A DNA stretch of 6,394 nt from an uncultured Atopobiaceae bacterium. GTDB taxonomy: Bacteria; Actinomycetota; Coriobacteriia; Coriobacteriales; Atopobiaceae. The stretch spans positions 1 to 6,394 of the forward strand of contig CANPVI010000088.1 in NCBI GenBank assembly GCA_947581665.1. Direction: 5' to 3'. The notes below the pieces were generated by a model. The model saw only the letters and a program-made list of their open reading frames with translations, had not been told where the DNA came from and did not search any database. Made by a program: the position numbers and the translations under genes. Below, piece after piece: positions 1-6,158 of the stretch. Numbering within the stretch: the stretch's first letter is position 1; every line of letters starts with the position of its first letter.

Positions 1-181
<181 letters not shown>

Positions 182-272
182 GGTTACCTCCATCGGTTAG
201 GCCTCCGCGTGCCTCAACCCCGCCTTCCACCCGGAATGCCTGCGTCTCCGAGCACCGCGGCCGACGAGTCCG

Positions 273-282
273 CACACGTGTG
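273..282. repeat. 10-bp perfect palindrome in the rpsB upstream region
   Basis: CACACGTGTG reads the same on both strands. It sits about 90 nt upstream of the rpsB start, inside the predicted leader. It could be a small RNA stem or a protein site, or chance in GC-rich DNA. No function is claimed. Confidence 0.3.
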
Positions 283-314
283 AAATGGTTCGCCCGGGAC
301 ATGTGCCCCAGCCG

Positions 315-331
315 GTGCCGAGTGCCGGCAC
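315..331 (-). promoter_or_regulatory. Hairpin at the 5' end of the predicted rpsB leader
   Basis: On the minus strand GTGCCG (331-326) pairs perfectly with CGGCAC (320-315) around a 5-nt loop, GCACT. The outer half also contains the palindrome GTGCCGGCAC (322-331), so alternative pairings exist. If transcription starts near 334 the hairpin would be the first structure of a ~150-nt rpsB leader. E. coli rpsB-tsf mRNA is autoregulated by S2 through its leader; whether this one is regulated is inference only. I saw no CCUCC-type anti-Shine-Dalgarno in the leader. Confidence 0.4.
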
Positions 332-340
332 AATCCCGAA

Positions 341-346
341 AGTATA
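341..346 (-). promoter_or_regulatory. Candidate -10 box of an rpsB promoter
   Basis: The minus strand reads TATACT at 346-341, five of six matches to TATAAT, in one of the few AT-rich spots of this intergenic region. A start about 7 nt downstream (near 334) would give a leader of roughly 150 nt. The weakness is the -35: the hexamer 17 nt upstream is CGTCCA, unlike TTGACA, and no TG extension is present. It lies just beyond the T run of the putative xerC terminator. Confidence 0.4.
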
Positions 347-350
347 TGGG

Positions 351-369
351 AAAACGCCCACCGTGGACG
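351..369 (-). terminator. Putative Rho-independent terminator after xerC
   Basis: Eight bases after the xerC stop the minus strand can form CGTCCA (369-364) - loop CGG - TGGGCG (360-355), six pairs including one G-U, followed immediately by TTTT (354-351). The stem is short and the T run is only four long, so termination may be partial. It is the only terminator-like element at the end of the five-gene run. Confidence 0.5.
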
Positions 370-376
370 CCCTCAT

Positions 377-1336
377 TCACTCTCCACGCGGATGCGCCTG
401 GCGCATGACGCTCCCGAGGCGCTCGATGGAGAGATTCGTGTAGATCTGCGTGGTGGAGAGGCTCGCGTGGCCGAGGAGCTCTTGGACGCTACGAAGATCG
501 GCATCGCCGTTCAAGAGCTCCGTGGCGAACGTATGGCGCATGGTGTGGGGCGTGATGGTCGGGGGGAGCCCCGCCCTCTTCACCACTTGCTCGAAGCGCG
601 TGCGAAGGCTGGCGGCGCTCATGCGCCTTCCGCGCTGCGAGAGGAAGAGCGCCCGCTCGTGCTCCTTTCGCTCGGCCTCGGGAACCTTCAACACCCGAGC
701 GGGGCGCACCTTCTCGAGATACTCCGCCACGGCCTTTCGAGCCTTCGGGTAGAGCGGCACGAGGCGCTCCTTCGACCCCTTTCCGAAAAGGCGCACCGAG
801 CCACGTGCGAGGTCGATGTCCTCGAGGTTGACGTTCGACGCCTCTTGGATGCGCGCGCCCGTGGCATAGAGGAACTCCACGAGCGCCCTGTCGAATATGT
901 CCGAGGGATTCTCGCTTTCCACCGCCGAGAGCATCTGGCGGACTTCCCTATCGCCCATCACCTTCGGCAGATGGCGCCCCACCTTCGGTCCGGGCATCGT
1001 GGCGAGCGCCGAGGTGGTGGCGAGATCGCGCTCGATCATCCAGTTGTAGAAGCCCCGAAGGGCCGAGAGCTTGCGATTCATCGTGCGCGGCGCATAGCGG
1101 GCGCGCCGAAGCTCGCCGAGCCATGCACGCACCTGCGGCGTGGTAATGGCGAGCGGGTCGACGCCCTTGCGCTCGCACCAAGCGAGGAATGCCTCGATGT
1201 CCGCGCGGTAGCCCTTCGCGGTGTTCCGGGAGACGTTGCGCACGCCACGGAGGTATTCGAGATAGTCCCGCATATAGCCATGACAGGCTTCCGTCGAGGG
1301 GCGATCGCTCGCGGACTTCGCGCTCAGCGAGCACAT
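377..1336 (-). CDS. xerC: Tyrosine site-specific recombinase XerC
   Basis: XerC-type recombinases act with XerD at the dif site to resolve chromosome dimers before division. The 319-residue product has a SAM-like core-binding domain at about residues 22-110 (YLRGVRNVSRNT near 28-39) and a catalytic domain from about 125. All catalytic positions are visible: R162 (ATGAR), K186 (GKGSK), H264 and R267 (HTMRH), H290 (LGH) and the nucleophile Y299 (QIYTN). The chosen ATG overlaps the trmFO stop by 13 nt and has GGTGA 6 nt upstream (1343-1347). M22 at 1273 would give a more typical 298 residues but has no clear ribosome site. A linker of about ten extra charged residues lies near 212-227. XerC is preferred over XerD because of the trmFO-xerC-rpsB context; the sequence motifs do not separate the two. 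Confidence 0.93.
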   Translation of the reverse strand: MCSLSAKSASDRPSTEACHGYMRDYLEYLRGVRNVSRNTAKGYRADIEAFLAWCERKGVDPLAITTPQVRAWLGELRRARYAPRTMNRKLSALRGFYNWMIERDLATTSALATMPGPKVGRHLPKVMGDREVRQMLSAVESENPSDIFDRALVEFLYATGARIQEASNVNLEDIDLARGSVRLFGKGSKERLVPLYPKARKAVAEYLEKVRPARVLKVPEAERKEHERALFLSQRGRRMSAASLRTRFEQVVKRAGLPPTITPHTMRHTFATELLNGDADLRSVQELLGHASLSTTQIYTNLSIERLGSVMRQAHPRGE

Positions 1337-2667
1337 GGCGAATCACCGTCTGCGAAGAGCTCCGAGCGCGACACCTTCCATTGCGCGAGGTCGCGCATCG
1401 CACGCTCGGCGAAGGCGTCGTGGCGCTCGCGCTTGTTGCGAATGGGCGGCTCGAGCGGCGGCATGAGCCCGAAATTCACATGCTGGGGTTGGTAGTTTTG
1501 CGTCGAGGGGTCCGTGGCCCATGCGACGAGCGAGCCGAAGGCCGTGGTCTCGGGAAGCGCGGGTCGGGGCACTTCCGCAAGGAACGCGTACACGTTCAGG
1601 GCCGCGAAAAGCCCCGAGGCGATGGCCTCCGTATAGCCCTCGGTCCCCGTGAGCTGTCCCGCGAGCCACGTGCTCATCCCCGGGATCTTGAAACCCTCCT
1701 CGAGCACATGGGGCGAATCCACGAAGAAATTGCGATGCATCACCCCATAGCGGAAGAACTCCGCATGCTCGAGCCCCGGAATCATCCTCAGCACGTGCCT
1801 TTGGGCGGGAAACGTGAGATTGGTCTGGAAGCCCACGAGGTTGTAGGCGCTCTGCCGGGCGTTTTCCGCACGAAGCTGCACCACCGCCCACGGACGCTTC
1901 CCGGTTCTCGGGTCCGTGAGGCCCACGGGCTTCATGGCTCCGAAGCGGGGCGCGTCTCGCCCTGCCCTCGCCACCTCCTCGATGGGTTGGCAGGCGCTGA
2001 AGAGGTCCCTCGTCTCGAAATCGCGGAGGATCACGCGATCCGCCTCGAGCAGCGCGTCGATGAAGGCCTCGTATTCCTCTTTCGTCATGGGGCAGTTGAG
2101 GTAGTCGCCCTTCGCCTCGCCTTCCCCATAGCGGTTTTGCGAGAAGGCGATGACCCTGTCGATGGTCTCCGCGTCGACGATGGGCGCGGCGGCGTCGAAG
2201 AACGCGAGCGACTGCTCGCCCAGTCGCCCCTCCAGGGCCCGCGCCAGCGATGGCGAGGTGAGGGGACCGGTCGCAATCACGGCCACGCCCTCCGGGAGCG
2301 CCTCCTGCTCACGCCGGTCGAGGACGATCAAGGGCTCTTCCTCCACCGCGCGCGTGACGCCAAGCGCAAAGCCCTCCCGATCGACGGCGAGCGCTCCACC
2401 CGCCTCCACGCGATGGTCCCTCGCGATGCGAAGCAGCTTCGAATCCAGGAGCTCGAGCTCGCGCTTCAAAAGCCCCGCGGCGCTGTCCGGACGCTCGGAT
2501 TTGAACGAGTTCGAACAAACGAGCTCCGCAAGCCAGGGCGTATGGTGCGCGCCCGTCGACGCACCGGGGCGCTCCTCCACGAGACGCACGCAAACGCCGC
2601 GCCTTGCGAGCTGGAGGGCGCACTCGGATCCGGCGAGGCCGCCGCCTATGACCACTACCTCAGCCAC
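1324..2667 (-). CDS. trmFO: Folate- and FAD-dependent tRNA (uracil-54-C5)-methyltransferase TrmFO
   Basis: TrmFO makes m5U54 (ribothymidine) in the T loop of tRNA, using methylenetetrahydrofolate as carbon donor and reduced FAD. With the GTG start at 2667 the protein has 447 residues, matching the family. An N-terminal FAD-binding motif GGGLAGSE lies at 8-15. The two cysteines reported as functionally important in B. subtilis and T. thermophilus enzymes are found as C51 (VCSNSF) and C226 (FSACQPIE). Other family stretches are NCPMTKEEY near 191 and AYNLVGFQTNLTFPAQ in the middle. An upstream ATG at 2775 gives 483 residues, but the extra 36 are arginine-rich, lie inside dprA, and precede the point where family members start. 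The GTG start overlaps the dprA stop by 8 nt (GTGGCTGA), with AGGG 6 nt upstream. A GTG at 2682 is a second option. Confidence 0.95.
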   Translation of the reverse strand: MAEVVVIGGGLAGSECALQLARRGVCVRLVEERPGASTGAHHTPWLAELVCSNSFKSERPDSAAGLLKRELELLDSKLLRIARDHRVEAGGALAVDREGFALGVTRAVEEEPLIVLDRREQEALPEGVAVIATGPLTSPSLARALEGRLGEQSLAFFDAAAPIVDAETIDRVIAFSQNRYGEGEAKGDYLNCPMTKEEYEAFIDALLEADRVILRDFETRDLFSACQPIEEVARAGRDAPRFGAMKPVGLTDPRTGKRPWAVVQLRAENARQSAYNLVGFQTNLTFPAQRHVLRMIPGLEHAEFFRYGVMHRNFFVDSPHVLEEGFKIPGMSTWLAGQLTGTEGYTEAIASGLFAALNVYAFLAEVPRPALPETTAFGSLVAWATDPSTQNYQPQHVNFGLMPPLEPPIRNKRERHDAFAERAMRDLAQWKVSRSELFADGDSPCAR

Positions 2668-3667
2668 TGCTTGCCCTGCCACCTTCCACGCGCCTACGCG
2701 ATTTCGCGCGCCGCTTCCCCGCCATGGGATCTTCGGCCCCGAGGAGCGCCGCCTCCGTTGGAGCGTAGCATCCATCGGGGAGTTTCGTGACGAGGCCCAT
2801 CGCCTCGTAGTCCGCGAGCGTGCGGATGAGCGTCACCACCTCCATCGAGAGCACTTCGGCGAGATCATCCGCCCGCTTCGGCTCGGCGATGAGGGATCTC
2901 AGCACCGCGCCGCGCTCGGGATCGTCGAACTTTTGCCTGACGAGCCGAGCCACGTCGTAGTCGCTCGAGATCGCGAGCTCGAGCGAGGTGTCATCCACGA
3001 TGATGGTCGCCCCCTGCTCGAGGAGCCAATTCGTTCCCCGCGAATAAGGCGAGAAGATGGAGCCCGGCGCCGCGTAGATGCGTCGGTCGAGATCGCTTGC
3101 CGCCTGCGCCGTGGAGAAGGTGCCCGAGGGCAGCGACGCCTCGCACACGACGAGCACTTTCGAGAGTCCGGCGATCAGGCGGTTTCGCACGGGGAACGCG
3201 AAGCGATGTGGCTGCGTGCCCCATGGCGCGAGCGAGAGGACGCAGCCGCGCGCTCGCGCCTCCTCGAAGACATCCCTGTTGGTCTTCGGGTAGACGTTTT
3301 CCGCGCTGCAGCCGCTCACGATGATGGTCCTTCCCCCAGCCGCCGCGGCGGCGCGCGATGCGGCCGCATCGCAACCGAGCGCGCCACCCGACACCACGAC
3401 CAAGCCGCACTCCGCGGCGACCCTCCCCGCGAGCTTGGCTATGGCGATGCCGTAGGGCGTGGCACGGCGAGCGCCGATGATCGAGATGCACGGCTCGCCC
3501 ATGAGCTCGGAGGCGCCCACGCCGTAGATCACATCCCCCACATTCGCGGCCTCGGCGACCATCTCGGGCCATAGATCATCACCGGGATGCACTTCCCATC
3601 CATCTGGAGGGCACTGCGCGTGCCCCTCCTCCTCGCCCATCTGGCGCATGATCTCCTCAAGCGGCAT
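2660..3667 (-). CDS. dprA: DNA-processing protein DprA (Smf), short form
   Basis: DprA binds incoming single-stranded DNA during transformation and loads RecA; it is also widespread in bacteria not known to be competent. The ~335-residue product has a Rossmann-like core at about 60-225: IIGARRATPYG (63-73), VVSGGALGCD (91-100), GCSAENVYP (119-127), FPVRNRLIAGLS (158-169) and PGSIFSPYSRGTNWLLEQGA (201-220). A C-terminal winged-helix domain follows at about 252-307 and a basic tail ends the protein. Only about 60 residues precede the core, so the N-terminal helical (HhH/SAM-like) domain of many DprAs is missing. The usual SGLARGID motif is SGGALGCD and the following His is absent, so the copy is divergent. 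The start ATG overlaps the comM stop by 11 nt and has GGAGG 9 nt upstream (3677-3681). The closest E. coli homologue is Smf. Confidence 0.93.
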   Translation of the reverse strand: MPLEEIMRQMGEEEGHAQCPPDGWEVHPGDDLWPEMVAEAANVGDVIYGVGASELMGEPCISIIGARRATPYGIAIAKLAGRVAAECGLVVVSGGALGCDAAASRAAAAAGGRTIIVSGCSAENVYPKTNRDVFEEARARGCVLSLAPWGTQPHRFAFPVRNRLIAGLSKVLVVCEASLPSGTFSTAQAASDLDRRIYAAPGSIFSPYSRGTNWLLEQGATIIVDDTSLELAISSDYDVARLVRQKFDDPERGAVLRSLIAEPKRADDLAEVLSMEVVTLIRTLADYEAMGLVTKLPDGCYAPTEAALLGAEDPMAGKRRAKSRRRVEGGRASSG

Positions 3668-5255
3668 AGCTCGCCCCCTCCCCCAGGTTCTGCCTCGAGC
3701 GGAAGGCGACCGCCTCCGCCACGTCTCCCATGGTCACCTTTTCGTGGGCTTCGATGTCGGCCACGGTCCTCGCGATGCGGGCCACCCTCGTGAGCGCGCG
3801 CCCTCCCAAGAGGAGCTTCCTCGACACGCGCTCGAGGTAATCGAGTGCCGCCATCTCGAAGCCGAGACACTCGAGGACATGGCAGGGAGGTGCATCTGCG
3901 GCAAGGTGCATGCGCTCCTCTCGAAACGCACGGGCCTCCTCCACCCGCGCAGCCAACTGGGCGCTCGTGAGGCCTTGCCGGCCGCGAATCATGTCCCTCG
4001 AAGAGGGCCTCGCCACGTCGATCGCGAGATCGATGCGATCCATGAGCGGCCCGCCCACGCGGCCCTGGTAGCGCGCGATCTTCTCGGGCGAGCACGTGCA
4101 GCGCTTGCCGGGATCGCCCAGATGTCCGCAGGGGCACGGATTGGCCGCCGCCACGAGCTGGAAGCGGGCGGGAAACGTGAACGTCCCCTCCGCGCGCACG
4201 ATCCTCACGGCTCCGTCTTCCATCGGCTGGCGCAGAACCTGGAGCGTCGCGCTCGAGAACTCCGGAAGCTCGTCGAGGAAGAGCACCCCCTCGTGGGCGA
4301 GCGAGATCTCCCCCGGACGAACCGGACGCCCGCCTCCCACGAGGCCCACCGAGGAAATCGAGTGGTGGGGTGCCCTGAAGGGTCGCTCCCCCGCGAGGAT
4401 CGAATCGACGTCGAGGCCCACGACGGAATGCACACGCGCCGCCTCGAGCCTGCCGGCGCGTTCGAGCTTCGGGAGGATCTTCGGATAGCAGCGGGCGAGC
4501 ATGGTCTTTCCGGAGCCCGGTGGCCCATGCATGAGGAGTCCGTGGTTGCCCACGGCCGCGATCACGAACGCGCGCTTGGCCTGCTCCTGGTCGATCACGT
4601 CACCGAAGTCCACCGCCCCTCCGAGGGGAAGCGTCAGCGCCTTCGGCTCAGCCTCTTGGACGCAACGGTCTTGCCCCTCGAAGCTCATGACCCCCTGCAT
4701 GAGGTCGTTGATGTGCGTGAGGGTGGTGAAGTCCGCGCCCACCATGCGCGCGAGGTGTCCGTCGACGGGCCCCGCGAGGGTGAGGTGCTGCTCGGCGGCG
4801 AGTGCGGCAAATGCCATCTCCCCATGTACGGGACAGAGCTCGCCCGTGAGCCCGAGCTCGCCTATGAAGAGGCATTTCTCGAGGTCGTCGGTGGGGATCT
4901 GCCCACTGGCCGCGAGGATGCCCACGGCTATCGGGAGATCGAAGCCCGTGCCCGTCTTGCGCACGTCGCCCGGCCGAAGGTTGATGGTCGCGAGCTTGCG
5001 CGGGATCTCGAAACCCGCCGCGCGAAGCGCACAGCGGACTCGCGATCGGGCCTCGAGGATCTGCGTATCGGGCATGCCGACGATCGTCATCCCGGGAATC
5101 CCCCGAGAGAGATCCACCTCCACCTCGACGCCGATGGCGTCGATGCCCGAGAGCGTGGCCCCATGCACCGTGAAGCGCAAAATGGGCTCCGTAGCCTGGC
5201 CGACGTCCTTCTCGATGGGCTTTCCCGCAGCCTGTCCACCTGCGTACTCGTCCAT
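3657..5255 (-). CDS. comM: YifB/ComM family Mg-chelatase-like AAA+ ATPase
   Basis: ComM/YifB proteins are hexameric AAA+ ATPases; in naturally competent Gram-negatives ComM is a branch-migration helicase promoting integration of transformed DNA. The 532-residue product begins with the ChlI/Lon-S5-like domain at about 27-190 (VEVEVDLSRGIPG near 43; ARSRVRCAL near 69). The ATPase has Walker A GPPGSGKT (244-251), FRAPHHS (293-299), Walker B VLFLDE (324-329) and the MDRID arginine segment (405-409). The paired CPC/CTC cysteines (374, 376, 386, 388) are a YifB hallmark and a likely metal site. The C-terminal Mg-chelatase domain covers about 435-525. The start is ATG 5255, sharing one base with the yraN stop (TGATG). 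No Shine-Dalgarno is seen, which suggests termination-reinitiation. The same frame is open upstream to 5543, but that stretch is an arginine-rich shadow of yraN. About 20 residues precede the conserved N-terminus. Confidence 0.96.
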   Translation of the reverse strand: MDEYAGGQAAGKPIEKDVGQATEPILRFTVHGATLSGIDAIGVEVEVDLSRGIPGMTIVGMPDTQILEARSRVRCALRAAGFEIPRKLATINLRPGDVRKTGTGFDLPIAVGILAASGQIPTDDLEKCLFIGELGLTGELCPVHGEMAFAALAAEQHLTLAGPVDGHLARMVGADFTTLTHINDLMQGVMSFEGQDRCVQEAEPKALTLPLGGAVDFGDVIDQEQAKRAFVIAAVGNHGLLMHGPPGSGKTMLARCYPKILPKLERAGRLEAARVHSVVGLDVDSILAGERPFRAPHHSISSVGLVGGGRPVRPGEISLAHEGVLFLDELPEFSSATLQVLRQPMEDGAVRIVRAEGTFTFPARFQLVAAANPCPCGHLGDPGKRCTCSPEKIARYQGRVGGPLMDRIDLAIDVARPSSRDMIRGRQGLTSAQLAARVEEARAFREERMHLAADAPPCHVLECLGFEMAALDYLERVSRKLLLGGRALTRVARIARTVADIEAHEKVTMGDVAEAVAFRSRQNLGEGASYAA

Positions 5256-5257
5256 CA
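5253..5257 (-). promoter_or_regulatory. TGATG stop-start junction between yraN and comM
   Basis: The yraN stop TGA (5257-5255) shares its A with the comM ATG (5255-5253). The preceding 17 nt on the minus strand contain no purine-rich Shine-Dalgarno, so comM translation probably depends on ribosomes finishing yraN. This junction is the main reason for choosing this comM start. Confidence 0.75.
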
Positions 5258-5869
5258 GAAATCGCAATCGAAGGCGCCCACGAGATGGCGTAGGCGCGCC
5301 GAATGGCGATCGATGAAGTTGATCGCCATCACGTCGAAGCGCAGCGAATCCACGTCGGGGTGCTGCATGAGGTACACGAGACCGAGCTTGCGATATTGTG
5401 CCTGCTTCTTCGAATCGACGGCAAGTTCGGGCATGGCGCCGCGATCCTTGGCGAGGACGAGACGCGTCTTCACCTCGACGAGCACGATGGTTCCGTCCTC
5501 GTAGCGGCAGATGATGTCCGCCTCGCCGAATCTCGTGCGCCAATTCTGGGCCAGGATCTCGTAGCCGTGGGTCGCGAGGTAGCGCGCGGCGAGGAACTCC
5601 CCCGCGACGCCGATCTCCCTCGACGTGTACTCCTCGATCGGCTTATCGGGCTCCTCGTAGGTGCGCCACCAGATGCCATCGGTGGCCACCATCTTCTCGA
5701 TGCACTCGCACGGGCAGGTGCACGTGGGATCCTTCCTGGAATTGCCCGCCGCTTCATCGGGCTGCTCGGTCTTTCCGAGGTCGGCATCCGCTTCTCCGTC
5801 TTGCGGCCGTGCCGCTTCGATCGGGGTTTTCGCCTCTTCGATGTCCTTCTCTTCCAGTAGTGCCTCCAT
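5255..5869 (-). CDS. yraN: YraN family (UPF0102) endonuclease-like protein with N-terminal extension
   Basis: YraN/UPF0102 proteins share the PD-(D/E)XK nuclease fold; their cellular role is not established. The 204-residue product has the family domain at about 82-200: GVAGEFLAARYL (87-98, with E91), NWRTRFGEAD (109-118, with E116 and D118), VEVKTR (131-136, the E-V-K catalytic pair E132/K134) and FDV (178-180). The usual length is about 120 residues. Here about 80 extra N-terminal residues form an acidic, probably disordered segment with a CTCPCEC cluster (C50, C52, C54, C56). The ATG at 5869 has a good GAGGAAGG site (5876-5883) 6 nt upstream, favouring the long form. M60 is an internal alternative that would drop the cysteines. 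It is the first visible gene of the overlapping run and couples to comM by a one-base overlap. The yraN-comM-dprA neighbourhood is conserved in many bacteria. Confidence 0.88.
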   Translation of the reverse strand: MEALLEEKDIEEAKTPIEAARPQDGEADADLGKTEQPDEAAGNSRKDPTCTCPCECIEKMVATDGIWWRTYEEPDKPIEEYTSREIGVAGEFLAARYLATHGYEILAQNWRTRFGEADIICRYEDGTIVLVEVKTRLVLAKDRGAMPELAVDSKKQAQYRKLGLVYLMQHPDVDSLRFDVMAINFIDRHSARLRHLVGAFDCDF

Positions 5870-5898
5870 GGCCTTCCTTCCTCTTCGGAAACGCCGCC

Positions 5899-5918
5899 AA
5901 GCGTCTCAAAGAGACCTT
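5899..5918 (-). repeat. Inverted repeat / hairpin upstream of yraN
   Basis: The minus strand reads AAGGTCTC (5918-5911), loop TTT, then GAGACGCTT (5907-5899). Eight base pairs form with a single bulged G. It lies about 30 nt upstream of the yraN ATG and just upstream of its Shine-Dalgarno. No T run follows, so it is not an obvious terminator; it may be a leader stem or an operator, unproven. Confidence 0.4.
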
Positions 5919-6046
5919 GCAAATCTCTGCGGTCCAGCCGACCCGGATCACGCAACGCCTCACCGGACGCGGCACTCGTGGAAAGGAAAACCTCGAGCTC
6001 AGATGCCCCATCGGAAGCTGACCATCCTCCGACCGAGGCGAGCGGG

Positions 6047-6063
6047 ATCGCCTTTTTGGCGAT
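6047..6063. repeat. Inverted repeat ATCGCC-TTTTT-GGCGAT
   Basis: A perfect 6-bp inverted repeat with a 5-T loop lies in the divergent intergenic region, about 96 nt upstream of the HerA-like gene. The T run is in the loop and not after the stem, so it is not a standard terminator on either strand. A further GGCG follows at 6065-6068. An operator-like site is possible. Confidence 0.35.
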
Positions 6064-6158
6064 TGGCGCCTCCACGGGGCCTCCACTCGCGCGGGCAATG
6101 CTTCACACTGAAACCGGCGCAACCCCTCACCGCTCCAGGCCAAGGAAAGGACAGGCCC

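Larger units (their letters stand above)
5870..6158. other. Divergent intergenic region between yraN and the HerA-like gene
   Basis: This 289-nt stretch separates two genes reading away from each other, so it should hold promoters for both strands. I found ribosome sites at each end (GAGGAAGG at 5876-5883, minus; AAGGAAAGGA at 6142-6151, plus) and two hairpins. I found no convincing pair of -35 and -10 boxes on either strand. An out-of-frame open stretch on the minus strand starts at GTG 6075 after GGAGG, but it runs into yraN in another frame and is not called as a gene. Confidence 0.6.

Noticed and set aside
377..1336. xerC as part of an integrase-bearing mobile element
   Set aside because: No att-like repeats, no phage or transposon genes, and the trmFO-xerC-rpsB context marks it as the chromosomal housekeeping recombinase.
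2660..3667. Frameshift explaining the short DprA N-terminus
   Set aside because: comM ends at a normal family C-terminus, overlapping the dprA start by 11 nt with a good ribosome site, so there is no room for a lost upstream domain in another frame.
392..5504. Very long plus-strand open frames (for example 392-1495, 1189-2790, 2150-3574 and 3648-5504)
   Set aside because: They lie antisense to well-identified genes, have Arg/His/Glu-rich shadow composition, overlap one another, and carry no recognisable domain. Strong GC bias at codon third positions keeps antisense frames open.
6047..6063. Rho-independent terminator
   Set aside because: The T run is in the hairpin loop; no T run follows the stem on either strand, and no gene ends nearby.
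5470..6075. Minus-strand ORF of 201 codons from GTG 6075 with GGAGG 4 nt upstream
   Set aside because: Its second half is a basic out-of-frame shadow of yraN. The first ~65 codons have weak third-position GC preference and no recognisable family. Only the ribosome-site-like sequence supports it.
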